DNA of 64,000 nt from Branchiostoma floridae (GCF_000003815.2 NC_049995.1:11287248-11351247), one strand, 5' to 3'. Shown: positions 34,207 through 45,655, counted from the first letter of the stretch. Translations and numbers: made by a program. The notes: generated by a model from the sequence alone, not told the origin.

Positions 34207-35736
34207 CTGCAGATGCACCATGGGAGGGAAGCAGGGGGAGGAGGCAGAAATGACAACATTGAAGCAACAGACAGTGAAGCAACACCAGAATGGCAAAACC
34301 CTGGGGGCCAGACGTGATTTTTCTTTCCAGGCCATGCTAATTTATTTTCCTTGAATGAGGGTGCCCCAATGCATAGTCCTGGGTCTCAGGCTTTTTTCCA
34401 TAATTGCATTTTTCCAGGTAAGGAAAAAAATGAGAGCCAACAAATTAGACTAATGTGGCCTTATTACCCCCAACATTCGTCCAAGACTTTCAGGACCTGA
34501 AAAATATCAGTGGGGGAGGCCTACATTTGTAATTGTACAGAATATGCTGGATGTTGTTGACTGGACGACATTAGTTGGGAGGGAGCTGGCCTGTGGAGTC
34601 TGGCCCCCAGGGTAGAATAGCAACAGTGAAAGAGCAACGGAAACACTCAAAAACTACATGTAGCTTATATTGTGTCATTACAGATGTATAAGAAAATACT
34701 AAATCTCAAAGTAATACTAACACTGTGTGGTGCATTTTGTATCAAGCATACATTACTCAAGCACAATTAACAATGGTAATGACGTGTAGGCAGCGGACAT
34801 TTTGTATAAATTGTTGATGCAAAATCAGGTTGGTTGGCACCATACAAGCCAGTTGAAATAAAGTTGCAATCACAGTTAATTTGTGTGTCATTTGATGGAT
34901 GTCTAAGGTGCTATATTTCTTCTATTTTGATTTTCATCACAAGCAGTTTGATTAGTTCTCTCATGCACAGAATGATTTCAAATCAACTGACAAAAAACAT
35001 GCATACAATTATGTTCATGGATGGGGATGGTGGGAGGGGGGCGACACTGCTGTACCACATGCTATGCTACAAACAATGATATGATTAAAACTGTATAATC
35101 CTGATGTGTAGGCATGCAAAAATAATGCAAACCACAACGATCAGGAACTCTACATTTTCAATTTGTAAAAACCACTGGGCACTGAGTTAGTTAGGAAACT
35201 AAGAAAAGCAAAATCTCTGTTCCAAGAACAATCCTCCATCAACATTCCAGACTTACTACATATAGAGATCCAAAGGTGAAAAGGGAGATGCAGTTTGAAT
35301 GCGCGAGGGTTAGTGTTATGTAGAAGTTTGTTAATGAATGAGCAGGGTTAGTAAGAGCACTACAAGATTCCTGTTGGCTTGCTTTGTTTCTAAAGATAAC
35401 TTATCAATCAACATGTAGAAATGTGTATGCTTAGTCTAATATCATAATAACCAAACAATGTTAACTTTTGTTTCTCAAACACCTAAGATTTTAGATCCCA
35501 ATAAGTGGTACAGGTTTAGATTTTGAGGGAAAGCAATGGTTTGCTTTGATAAAGGAAACTTCCTTCAATGCCAAAAGCAACACTTTTTCTGTCTGACACT
35601 GAGTTCATTTATTGCATGTTCAGCTAGTGCTTTATCAATACCAAATTTTGAAAATGAGAATGTTTATGTGAATGAGAAACAAGTGTTTCCATTGATTTGG
35701 TCTGCAGCTTCTTGAAGAAAACACCGAGAAAGGTAC
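34207..35736. other. RIM intron with no recognised feature
   Basis: AT-rich intron between the 35737 exon and the first micro-exon. No repeat class or exon is recognised. A G-rich string near 35024-35042 is the only compositional feature. Confidence 0.6.
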
Positions 35737-35903
35737 CTGTGTCTTCCGTGTCTCTCGTTACGAGGCAAGTATTGCTCAGACTGTACCGACGGGGCGCTGG
35801 TGGTGCTGATTCTGGAGACGGTGCTGGCGCGTGACATCTCCGACACGTCGCTTATGTCACTGTCCACTGAAGCAGCATCAGGGCTCTGCCGACGTACTCG
35901 TGT
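35737..35903 (-). CDS. RIM linker exon preceding the micro-exon array
   Basis: A 167-nt exon (phase 0 in, phase 2 out) encoding TRVRRQSPDAASVDSDISDV, SEMSRASTVSRISTTSAPSV and QSEQYLPRNERHGRHR. It is Ser/Thr/Arg-rich and holds several RxxS sites. It ends in a bare AG before GTACCT, so the following codon is Arg or Ser depending on which exon is joined next. This is the phase that every micro-exon accepts. The acceptor is TTGTTTCAG at 35904. Confidence 0.92.
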
Positions 35904-36049
35904 CTGAAACAAGACAAAGTTTCTTCAGCAAGAGGCTTTGTATATTATGTATTGATGTACAACATTATGAGAGAGATCGCCTTTTAGGAAGAGTCAAACT
36001 ACAACTATATCATTTTAAGATATAGAAGAAATTGATATCACCACACTTT

Positions 36050-36340
36050 TTTGTTACTGGGTAGCAAATATCTAACTATGTAAGTGTACGGTATGCCCTA
36101 AGTGCTGAAAACATGGCTGTAGGGTTTCTTATATCTGTCCCAACTACTCTGTAAAAAATCCTGAAATCATCTAAATCATAATACATATGTAGTTTTACGT
36201 CAAAGATTTTAAGGTATGCCCTTGGTGCTGAAAACATGACTGCGTGTTTTTCTTACGTCTGTACCAACTATACACTGTAAATATCCTGAAACAATCTAAA
36301 TTACAATTCTAGGTTAGAAAGAATTTCAGATTCAATAGAG
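36050..36340. repeat. Degenerate repeats with GGTATGCCCTTGGTGCTGAA core
   Basis: Two copies (near 36090 and 36213) of a roughly 125-bp unit around GGTATGCCC..GTGCTGAAAACATG and ATATCTGT..CCAACTA. More copies lie at 39115-39760. Confidence 0.65.
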
Positions 36341-36727
36341 ACAAATACATCCTGTTTAATACAGACTCCCAGGTATCTTTGACCCACTCTTTATATCCCA
36401 TTTTCAGAAAATAAAACTTTTTAATATGCTTTTCCGTAGTAGTAGTAGTAGTAGTTTTGGAGGTGCAATGCCAACAAGTGGCTAACCCTTATTAACTGTT
36501 TATTGATGCACATAACCAGAACACATAATCAGTAACAAAATGGAGCTTGTTCCCGTCGTCAATTAGCATTTTTCCCAAACATGATATACAGTGAATTCCC
36601 TGAGATACTTAAGTACATGTTGGGGCTTTAAAATCAAAATTATAATATTATGTTGTTTGAACATTAATGAAAGAAATAATGCAAAAAATAAGAGTCTCAG
36701 AGAAAATCTTCAACTGTAGCGACTAAC

Positions 36728-36825
36728 CACGGCAGGACTTTCCATGCCGGCATTAGTGGTGCGTTTGTACTCGTCCATCCTCAGTTTCACCTGTCGAGTC
36801 CGCTCGTCCATGGGTCCTGGAGGAC
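36728..36825 (-). CDS. RIM linker exon
   Basis: A 98-nt exon (phase 1 in, phase 0 out). With the carried G it reads GPPGPMDERTRQVKLRMDEY, then KRTTNAGMESPAVV. It is a charged, probably helical short linker. The acceptor is TTCCTACAG and the donor GTTAGT. The downstream phase-0 join gives V-TRVRRQSP. Confidence 0.88.
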
Positions 36826-37120
36826 CTGTAGGAAAAGCATCAAGGCATAGAGTTACAAATTGGCTATTTTGGGGTAAACTAAAGAATAGAACTTGGTAGA
36901 ATATTGTTTTTTTAAAAGAGTGGGGCTCATTGTCATCAACTATACAAAGGGCATTCTCAAAGATAGCTTTGAACAATGCTTGTAGTTAAACTTTAAGGTT
37001 AGTTGTCAAAGACAATTCAGTGTAATATCTATGTGTGCTTGCAAAGAAAGTGTGTTATGCAAAAGGGTTGTTATAATCAGATCACAAAATGCAGTAGATA
37101 GTAACTTCTATCAGACAGAC

Positions 37121-37250
37121 CTCTCGACTGCATGGGGATCTGCGGGAGCTGACGCTTGCGAGGCGTGTTGGGTGTTGACCCTGGTGAGAGATCCCGCATC
37201 CCATGGGTCGGGGAGGTGGGCTGGGACATGGACTTTGACCCACGTCGAGG
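37121..37250 (-). CDS. RIM linker exon, Pro/Ser-rich
   Basis: A 130-nt exon (phase 0 in, phase 1 out) encoding PRRGSKSMSQPTSPTHGMRD, LSPGSTPNTPRKRQLPQIP and MQSR. It has SP/TP motifs and a PRKRQLPQIP stretch with SH3-ligand character. Known RIMs bind RIM-BP SH3 domains through a proline-rich motif between the C2 domains, and RQLPQIP is a good candidate for that site. The acceptor is GGTTACAG and the donor GTCTGT. Confidence 0.9.
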
Positions 37251-37532
37251 CTGTAACCATAGAAACAGACAAAACTTGATATTATTTGTCACATCTGGCT
37301 CAACATATTTCAGTTTCTGTTGTTTGCACCACAGTATATGTAATCTTAACACATCACATGACTTAACAATAGTGGAGATATGCTGTAACTGATTTTTGTG
37401 AAGAAAAATAGTTCCCAAATTTACCTAGTAGACATTTTCTTCTATATTCTGCATTACAACATGGGTACAGTACTTTGACAGTGCGCCTCACAATTGTAAC
37501 ACTTTACTATCATCTACTGAAAATGCAGAAAT

Positions 37533-37645
37533 GTTTGCAAGAGTGCATGTTGCTACGCAAACTTAAAACCATCGCAAAATTCCTTTTTCCTTCTACGGCA
37601 AATTCAAATCACTGCGAACTTAAATGCATTTATAGTATCTTGTAT
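37533..37645. repeat. Partial copy of a dispersed inverted-repeat family
   Basis: Contains CTACGCAAACTTAAAACCATCGC and GCGAACTTAAATGCATTTATAG, as in the fuller copy at 45656. It ends 30 bp before a RIM exon. Confidence 0.6.
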
Positions 37646-37674
37646 GTGGCGATGATGATGATGATAAAACTGAC

Positions 37675-37874
37675 CCCAGTGGCGTAGGGCGACTGTCGCC
37701 CAGGTGATCGTGACCTCCTGGGGTGGTCCATCGTCCCGCCCATCATCCGATCCGGTGACATCCCACGACCGTCGCTCCTCCAGTCTTGCGCCGGAGAGCG
37801 TGATCGTGCCGAGCCACGGGATGGCGAACGCTGGCGAGCCATGTCTGCTTGGCGCTCTTGTTGATACAAGTAAT
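37675..37874 (-). CDS. RIM linker exon, Arg/Ser-rich
   Basis: A 200-nt exon (phase 1 in, phase 0 out) encoding DYLYQQERQADMARQRSPSR, GSARSRSPAQDWRSDGRGMS, PDRMMGGTMDHPRRSRSPG and RQSPYATG. Repeated RSP/RSRSP motifs resemble the basic linker of known RIMs between C2A and C2B and would be phosphorylation targets. It is markedly GC-rich against the flanking introns. The acceptor is TTTCTTAG and the donor GTCAGT. Confidence 0.92.
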
Positions 37875-38323
37875 CTAAGAAATTTGAAAAAAATGTAAGC
37901 TACATGTATTTCTTGAACACTGGATACTATTAATCATTTACTTTGATATGTACACTGGCTACGTGAGATATTAGTAATCTATGACCAGCAGAATACATAG
38001 CATCTTCCAATAACATATACAATAACCACTGTTTTCCATAAGTGAATCTACACATTGTGTAACTGTATTCTCTTCATTGCCCATGTTGAATTCACAACAA
38101 TTAAAATATTGCAAGAAAGACAATGGAGAAAGAAGACAAAGAAAAAGAATTGCACTCAATAGGGCGTATACTGCATAAGTTATTACAAGTCAACACGACA
38201 GGGAACAACAGACGCTAAACTGGATGGTAAGTAAATGAGTGAGTTAGTAAATATAGAAATGGCCTATGAATTCTGTCTGTCTCAGAATTTCTACTAACAG
38301 AAGGTGTATGTAACCATGGTTAC

Positions 38324-38446
38324 CTGTGTGACTGACAGGAGAGGCTGAGCGGGATCTGCGAGGCATCTGGTCCGGCACGGGCAGGTTATCGTCCAGCTGC
38401 TTGCTGCCGCGGTGGGGGCGGGGATACTCGTCTGGTAAATTACTCA
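38324..38446 (-). CDS. RIM linker exon
   Basis: A 123-nt symmetric exon (phase 1/1), so it could be skipped without a frame change. It reads VSNLPDEYPRPHRGSKQLDD, then NLPVPDQMPRRSRSASPVSH and T. The ending RRSRSASPVSH matches the Ser/Arg style of RIM linkers. The acceptor is GTTCTGCAG and the donor GTAACC. Confidence 0.9.
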
Positions 38447-39099
38447 CTGCAGAACCCAAGACATCAACAACAGTCAGATATACATGTCGATAACATAACA
38501 CTAGTGAAGCACTCCGAATTCCGTCATTATCCTGTAGGAATATCTTCACCAGAAAGCTATAAAGAATGCTTACAGGTATGGAAAGGTAGGGTGTGACCGA
38601 TTGTTCGATGAAATAAAACTAGCTGGCTCCACGTACCTGAAAAGCTGGTGTGTTACACCAAAGGGTGACTTTACCAGCTAAACAGTACAGATATACAATG
38701 TCATGTAGATACATATTCCAAAATTCCTGATACTTTCCAATGTACATCTTGTCCACATAAAAACAAAGACTATAAGCAACAGAATGGTTAGCTTGCGCGG
38801 TACTGCAATGCACTCAAACTGCAGCATTTCTAACTGAAAATCGGTCAAACTACTGCAATGGATAGATGTAAATAACATTAGTATAGAGCTCTGAGTTCCT
38901 TGATCATCTTTAGTCTCCCCAGATGTTCCTTATACAGACAATCAAACTTTCTTGGCATCTCTTTCATTTTCTTAATGAGTACTGTGGTACTTTTTAGGTT
39001 CCTATGATGATGGCAATGATGTGCTAAATTCTCTTCGTATGAATGTTTTGTTTGATTTTGAGTACAGAAATATTGAGTTTGTGACTTGGTAGCAAATAT

Positions 39100-39770
39100 T
39101 ACCTAGAAAAAAAAAAAAGGTACGTCCTTGGTGCTAAAACATGACTGTAGGGTTTTTATATCATTCTGTACTTAATACTCCTGAAATCATCTAAAAAATG
39201 AATAGTTTTAGGTTGAAGATTTTTAGGTTTGAGGTATGCCCTTGTTGCTGAAAATATGACTCCATGTTTTTCTTACATCTGTACCAAATACTCTCTGTAA
39301 ATATCCTTAAACAACCTGTAAATTATCCTATAAATATTCTCTGTAAATATTCTGAAATAATTTTAGGTTGAAGAATTTCAGGTTTGATGTAATTGGTGAT
39401 GACAACATGGCTTCATGATTTCCAAACATCAGTCCCAGATATACTTTCTAAAAAAATTCTGAAATCAACTAAATTACGATATTTTCATGTTGAAGCATTT
39501 ATGGGTATAAGGTATGGTACTGAAAACATGGCTGCAATGCTTTTATATCCAAAAAATCATGATATCATTTTGATTAGAATACTTTTAGGTTGAAGATGTA
39601 TAAGAGATAGGTATCTCCTTGGTGCTGAATACACCATTGCAGTGTTAGTTATATCTGTACCATTTATACTCTTTTGAATCCTTTCAACATCATCTGGTAT
39701 CATCTATATCACAACACTTTAAGTTGAAGAGCATTTATGTCTAGATTTCTAAGGATATAACATGTCCATA
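39100..39770. repeat. Degenerate repeats with GGTATGCCCTTGTTGCTGAA core
   Basis: Four or five decayed copies of the unit seen at 36050-36340, with TTTTAGGTTGAAGAT-type boundaries. They fill much of the intron between exons 38324 and 40657. Confidence 0.6.
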
Positions 39771-40656
39771 GTTCTGAAAACATGGATTTAAGGTTATGTA
39801 TACTGTACCAATAACTAATGGAAAACATGATTTTTCATGCACTTGGATAGCAGCAAATGCTTTGGACCAGAGAAGAATTTTTAAATAAAAATTGACAGGC
39901 TTCCTTGTGATAAATCTGGGTAAAATCAAGGTATGGGGTGAGCAAGAGTTTTTTTCTTGCATTCACCCTGCTTGGATCATACCAAAGCCTTGAAGTAGAA
40001 GTTGAACAGTCTCTAATCACTACTAAGTGGACCAGCCATCTACTGTAGTGGCCTATGTGGTCAAGCAGCTACAGACACGTTGAACAAGTCTTCTTTGTTA
40101 CACAACCTTCTTCAGTTAACACTTCGATGACCATCTGTCGCCTTCATTAATACAAAATGAAACAAATACTATCGGTGTGACATGAACTAGACAGAGTCAG
40201 TGCAATCTGAACTTAACCTATAGTATTGTGACGTAATTACTTCACATTGGAATGTTCTCAAACGTGATAAGTTAAGCATCCTTGCTGCTTTGTGACATAG
40301 CTGCAAGGATGTGGTCCCTTGTGGAAACATGTGTGAACATGATTGAGTCTATCTAGTCATCAAAAGAATTAAAGAAGGCTGTGTAAGGAAGGCTATGGAA
40401 CAACTGGACATCCCTTAGCCTACAGGAGAGGATAACCCTGGCTAGGGAGAGACGAACTTGGAGGCAACTCTCTATCATCATGGCTACCTTGTCCCTGCAA
40501 CAACCTGGAGGTCAAGGGACTAGGTAGGTAGGTAGGGTGTAGCGAAGAATTGATCAACTGATCTACCAACCTGATTTACGGAGCTACAGACACTAATAAA
40601 AGGGTACTGCCCCTCTACACTGAAAGATATAAGAGGCGTTTTAACTCCTGGCTTAC

Positions 40657-40839
40657 CACTATTTCTGTAGGAGCCAGATGGCCCTCTTCTGTTGTTTCCT
40701 GGAGGACCGTACATGTCCATGTCGTGAGACCGGCGCCGGGCGTGGTGGTGAGGGTTACGACCGTAGTCCATGATGGTGCCGTAGCCTGAATTGGTCATGC
40801 TGACGTCATCCCTCCGCATTCCGGCATTGGCCAGTTCAG
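40657..40839 (-). CDS. RIM linker exon
   Basis: A 183-nt symmetric exon (phase 1/1) encoding AELANAGMRRDDVSMTNSGY, GTIMDYGRNPHHHARRRSHD and MDMYGPPGNNRRGPSGSYRNS. It is rich in Arg, His, Asn and Gly with no folded domain. It could be skipped in frame. The acceptor is CCCCACAG and the donor GTAAGC. A fragment of its 3' end with the donor is duplicated at 41404-41437. Confidence 0.92.
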
Positions 40840-41154
40840 CTGTGGGGTCAGAGGGCAAAGGTTAGCAATGGTAAAGACTGAAATCCCCATCTTGCACTAG
40901 CATAAGACCTTTCATAATAAAAACAGTAAAAATTGACACCAGTCAACATCTAAAAATACTGACCCCAGTCAACATCTGAAATTATAACAGATCCTAGTGT
41001 ATGAGGTAACACATTATATAAATGATTTAGGCAAACAAGAAAACTAGTCTTATAAAAGGTTCCATATGAGATCCTTATAGAGTTAAGCACATGTACTTGT
41101 GCATAAAGTCCGTAACCTGGACAGCTTGGGCATCAAGACTCTCCTTTAAAAGCC

Positions 41155-41395
41155 TGTCATATGGGGCTGTCTCCTTGAATTTTTTTCTATCGAAGTCATT
41201 GTTTGAAAGCCTGTTATGATACTTTTCATTGTTGAGTAATTTGTCATTTTAAGCTTACGAAAATACATTTTTTGTAATTTCATGTAATGAAGTTCAGATA
41301 TTTTTTTACGAATGCAGGGGAGAACCATTTTCTGTCCCAACAAGTAAATTTCTGTCCTGACAAGAAGTGGTGGGTCTTCGAGACAGCCATGCTGT
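41155..41395. mobile_element. Short inverted-repeat element, decayed
   Basis: Starts with GGGGCTGTCTCC and ends with an inverted GGGTCTTCGAGACAGCC. Internal strings TTTCATGTAATGAAGTTCAG and CTGTCC..ACAAG recur at 14480-14580, 22290-22390 and 25668. It is a family of old non-coding elements. Confidence 0.55.
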
Positions 41396-41403
41396 TATTT
41401 CAT

Positions 41404-41437
41404 ACTTACCACTATTTCTGTAGGAGCCAGATGGCCC
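41404..41437 (-). pseudogene. Duplicated fragment of RIM exon 40657 with its donor
   Basis: 34 bp matching the donor end of the 40657 exon, including TATTTCTGTAGGAGCCAGAT on the plus strand and the GTAAG donor. It lies 0.75 kb upstream in transcript sense. No acceptor gives an open in-phase exon: the nearest (TTTTCTCAG) makes 46 nt with a stop in the required register. Confidence 0.7.
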
Positions 41438-41550
41438 ACAGAATATTCTTCACAACTGAGAAAAGACTCAAACGGACTTGAACAATATCACATTAAGTTA
41501 CATTAAGAGCCCTGCAACAGAGACACAAATACAATTCATCAGCAAAAACG

Positions 41551-41847
41551 ACAGGGCAGCTGTAACAACCACGGGGCGGCTGTAATAACCACAGGGCAAC
41601 TGTAACAACCACGGGGCAGCTATAACAACCACAGGGCAACTGTAACAACCACGGGGCAGCTGTAACAACCACAGGGCAGCTGTAACAACCACAGGGCAGC
41701 TGTAACAACCACGGGGCAGCTGTAACAACCACGGGGCAGCTGTAACAACCACGGGGCAGCTGTAACAACCACGGGGCAGCTGTAACAACCACGGGGCAGC
41801 TGTAACAACCACAGGGCAGCTGTAACAACCATGGGTCAGCTGTAACA
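41551..41847. repeat. Minisatellite, 20-bp unit
   Basis: About 15 units of CTGTAACAACCACGGGGCAG with A/G variation. All three minus frames are open over the run only because the unit lacks stops, so no gene is called. It is intronic, about 50 bp from the next RIM exon. Confidence 0.95.
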
Positions 41848-41894
41848 CACTAGACAGGACAGGACAAACTATAGGGGACAGAACCGAGGGTCAC

Positions 41895-41993
41895 CTGGTG
41901 GAAAGCACAGGACATCAAAGTCAAAGTCGGAAATATCACTGTCACTTGGTGTTTTGTTTGGAGGTGGGGGGTGGAGGTACTCTTGTCTGGCTT
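41895..41993 (-). CDS. RIM linker exon after C2A
   Basis: A 99-nt symmetric exon (phase 1/1) encoding EARQEYLHPPPPNKTPSDSD, then ISDFDFDVLCFPP. A proline run is followed by an acidic Asp/Phe stretch. It is skippable in frame. The acceptor is ATTTCCAG and the donor GTGACC. Confidence 0.85.
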
Positions 41994-42526
41994 CTGGAAA
42001 TGATGATGATGATGATGATGACTTAGTCACAAGACATGATGAGGTTGTACAAAGGGAAATGAGATGGCATGGAGGGGTACAATTGAGGCTAGATACATTT
42101 GGTTGAGATGGCTTTAAAACAACTGGCACAGTCACACAAATTTACTAATGGTTCATAGTAACTAAATAAACAATGCGGTGTATTCAGTATCACCAGAGGT
42201 ACCAGCCTGACCACGTATAAGATTGCCTGACGGCAGAATGTCGGAGGGTGATCAAACCCACAGGAAGGCTACAACCTAGCGTCGTGCAGAATACACCGTG
42301 TTGTATTTCATTTATGTTGTACTACCAGAGAAAACATGTTTCAATGCTAACTGCGCCAGCAACTTATCACTCAGTCCAGGACATTGTTTATATTAAAAAA
42401 ATTATCACCGCCCAGGCATGACACTGGTCACAATAGACATGTGGTGGCTACAGGCAGGATTCATACCGGTAACTCTAAGGTCAATGGCAAACTGATTTAA
42501 GGGATCACTAAACAGGGGTGGTCCTT

Positions 42527-42717
42527 ATACCCCCTTCACATTAGGCGCGATTCGATCGGACGACGAGTCTGCGAGCTCTAATTTACGAGGAGGCATGACC
42601 CTGATGCCGACGAAGAAATGGCTGAGTTCCCCCTTCCCGTCAGGGTCATGCCTCCTCGTAATTTAGACCTCGCAGACTCATCGTCCGATCGAATCGCGCC
42701 TAATGTGAAGGGGGTAT
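42527..42717. mobile_element. Near-perfect 191-bp palindrome (foldback MITE)
   Basis: Two arms of about 80 nt, starting ATACCCCCTTCACATTAGGC and ending in its complement, pair around a short loop near 42615. They differ by only a few bases (for example GAGCTCTAATTTACG against GTAATTTAGACCTCG). TA sits at both outer edges, consistent with a TA target. Confidence 0.85.
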
Positions 42718-42808
42718 TATGCAGAGGTGGCCCCCAGGACAGATCTGACTGTAGTATCAAGTACATTTTAACAGTTTAAGCCTCATTTCTAACATAAGAA
42801 AACTTCAC

Positions 42809-42962
42809 CTTCATCCAAGAAGTCGAGGACGCTTGCGTGGCGCCCGGGGGTGGTGTTCTTCCTCCGTGTGGGGCTGGGCGGGGGCAGGGCATTCTTACGC
42901 TGGTCAAGCACGTACCAGTGTTGTTCATCGTCCAATGGCGCTGTTTCCAGATCCAACAACAC
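42809..42962 (-). CDS. RIM exon: end of C2A and start of linker
   Basis: A 154-nt exon (phase 0 in, phase 1 out). It opens with VLLDLETAPLDDEQHWYVLD, the final C2A strand. The pattern L-[ED]-x-L-E-T-A-x-L-D-D-E-x-H-W-Y is characteristic of RIM C2A. It continues as QRKNALPPPSPTRRKNTTPG, then RHASVLDFLDE. The acceptor is TGTTTCTAG and the donor GTGAAG. The rest of C2A must be encoded upstream, beyond the exons visible here. Confidence 0.96.
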
Positions 42963-43081
42963 CTAGAAACAATTCACAGAAAGTTAGAATTTAGTTCACA
43001 AAATGTAAGGTGTGAAATAAGGAATAATAAGTATAATCAATCAAATAGGACCTTGAATCAAGTGATGATGCATGGCAGTTG

Positions 43082-43309
43082 CAACACTAGATCACCTTTA
43101 TCCGTAGACTAACCTATATCTGTTTTTTTTTTTCAAAAGAGGGTACTAATATTTAGGGGTATCAAACAGACGGACGGTGGTTTTAAACTGCAGTATCTTA
43201 AAAATACTGCAAATTGAAACCATGGTTGGTCGACTTGATATCCTGGAATACCATGTTTTGAAAAACAACGGATATAGGATACGCCGCGGATAAAGGTGAA
43301 CTAGCGTTA
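43082..43309. mobile_element. Short inverted-repeat element, copy 1
   Basis: Ends with CTAGATCACCTTTATCCG at the left and its inverted relative CGGATAAAGGTGAACTAG at the right, with inner ACCTATATC and GGATATAGG repeats. It is the same family as 50423-50634. Confidence 0.75.
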
Positions 43310-43763
43310 GATACCTCTTAATCGGATGTTCTATTTTCAAAACAGGTCCTTCAATTTTTTGGCTCTGGTAACCCCAAGACCTTTGACTGTGCTGAAAACT
43401 TGTATGAGCACATTAGTATCTTTTCCTCACATTACAAATATAATCCTTTTCTTATCAAAATGTCATTAATTGTGACACATAAAGTTCACCATGAATATAT
43501 TTATGAGCCTGCATAAGGCATTGAGGACTTTGAAAACATTTTATCCATTCACACTATATCATCTTGTTTCTCTATTCATTATGTTTAAAGAAGGTGAATG
43601 GAGTTAGAGAGACATACAAAATTGTTATGGAATTGTGCAGTGTCCATATGAATTGTCCTGATGACCTGTTCAAAACTCTATTTGAAATGCTACATACGGC
43701 ATAAAGATTTAACCAGCTTTGATAGTTAGAATCCTGCACATTTATATATATATACAACAACAG

Positions 43764-44275
43764 ACATGTCTATACAAGTCCCATGCCCCACTCCCCACCA
43801 ACTGGTTTTCTTATGATACAATCAAACAGTCACCTACTATAACCCCCCGTATCCCAACATACAGCTAGCCTTTCTAGAATTTCATGACTCAAGCAGCCTT
43901 AAATGACGGCCCATCTTTGTTCCCGACCCTCTCCTCTATACTTGCATACAATCCCTGTGCCCCCCTCCCCACCAACTGGTTTTCTTATTATACAATCACA
44001 TAGTCATAGACTCACACGTAGCCCAACACACAGCTAACCTTTCTAGAATTTCATGACTCAAGCAGCCTTAAATGACGGCCCATCTTTGTTCCCGACCCCC
44101 TCCTCTATGCTTGCATACAAGCCCCATGCCCCCCTCCCCACCAACTGGTTATACAATCACACAGTCACAGACTATAAGCCCCCGTAGCCCAACATACAGC
44201 TAACCTTTCTAGAATTTCATGACTCAAGCAGCCTTAAATGACGGCCCATCTTTGTTCCCAACCCCCTCCTCTATG
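43764..44275. repeat. Tandem repeat, three units of about 167 bp
   Basis: TTTCTAGAATTTCATGACTC recurs at 43871, 44040 and 44206. Each unit also holds GCCTTAAATGACGGCCCATC and CCCCCTCCCCACCAACTGG. It is non-coding. Confidence 0.9.
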
Positions 44276-45655
44276 CTTGCACATATGGGCCGTATACTAT
44301 CCATCTGCATTGCCATCCAATCAAGCAAAATCATTACCCTCGGTTTCCTGACCCTCCCCAATTCCATTAACCGTCCCAGACATCCAGCCAAGAGGTCACC
44401 AGCTGTTTCTACATCCTTCCTTTTCCTTCCATCCTCCTCTCATTCCTTCTTTCCTTCCCCCCATCTTCCACTAGCAGACTGTACTTAAACTACGCCCTAC
44501 CTGTCCGTACATTTGACTATTAAATAGTTGACTCGTAAACAGGTACGCCGCCAGACGCCATAACATTGGCGTGATGCCAGGGCCTCGTCACATGACCGTA
44601 TCCCATCTGCCCCTTCTACGGGGGTCAATCCAGGTGATCAACACATTTTTAAGACACCAATAATGAAGACGTCTTTCCGAATAACTGTTGTAGTTTTTAA
44701 ATACAGTAAAGACTTTTAAAAACTCAATGGTCTATAACATATGGACGTTATATCTATTGGCATTTTCAGCAATATAAACAGAACGCAGCTAATTCAACCA
44801 ACACTAAATGACTATCATTCCGAAGGCTTAATAGTCAATTCAATATTGCTGTGGCGGACTTTCTATTTGTAGCAAATCAATACAAACGTGGTCAGGACAA
44901 TACATCATATATTACTAAAGCGGTTATTGTTAAACATGTCAGAGGTTATTAGGGAATAGATCATTTAATACAGTCCCATATTGGATATCTATCAATAACG
45001 GTAATGCAAGGCCAATATATTTGGACCTTAACAACGGAGGTCAATTTGCATTAGATTTTATGAAGTATTATTGTATTGGATACAACGTTCAACATTGGTA
45101 AAAAGCACAGAGAAGCTTGTGTCAAAACTATTGAAGTAGAGAACAATATTATCCAACAGATAAATGCAAGAAAAATATACCTATTTGCCAGTTAGTTGAT
45201 CAAATGTAATCACTAAATGGTAAATTGGACATAGTAAAAGTAGAAGGAAACAAACCTACGATCCAACACCCCAACATAAGGTTTAGAATTAGGGCTTGTG
45301 CGAACATAGGTGTGTAACCAAAAAACAGTTGCGGTAGCATTTTTATAATCATAATTAGCCTGAAGTGTCCTATATTGTTGAAGTATCAGGTTACAAAATT
45401 GTTCAAGTTGCTGGACTGCGCAACATTTTTTTCCATTATTGTTTTTCATAATATTTGCATTAGCATTTAATTCATCAGAAAACACAGTGGCTGAACATAA
45501 TGTAGGTGTCATGTAAATGTTGTTGTCACACTGATGCCACCTACTGACTATCTGCAGTACTACAGTTGTTTGTAGCCTTGCAAAGATTGCTTGTACATTG
45601 ATACCAGCCAGAACTTCCTTGTAGAATGCTGACGATGTCTTTAACTTCTAAATTA

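Larger units (their letters stand above)
5077..42962 (-). other. RIM (regulating synaptic membrane exocytosis) gene, 3' part
   Basis: This is the span of all recognised RIM exons, read on the minus strand from 42962 to 5077. RIM proteins are presynaptic active-zone scaffolds. In known family members an N-terminal Rab3/Munc13-binding region, a PDZ domain, C2A and C2B link vesicles, calcium channels and the priming machinery. Here the window starts inside C2A. Phases agree across every constitutive junction I checked: exon lengths 154, 99, 183, 123, 200, 130, 98, 167, [micro-exons], 242, 118, 212, 140, 204. The frame runs open to a TGA. The gene is 5'-incomplete: no PDZ, zinc-finger or N-terminal C2A exon was found up to 64000. 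Confidence 0.93.

Noticed and set aside
41493-41848. Minus-strand frames of 111 and 116 codons (Cys/Leu/Pro-rich)
   Set aside because: They are translations of the 20-bp minisatellite, which lacks stops in all three minus frames.
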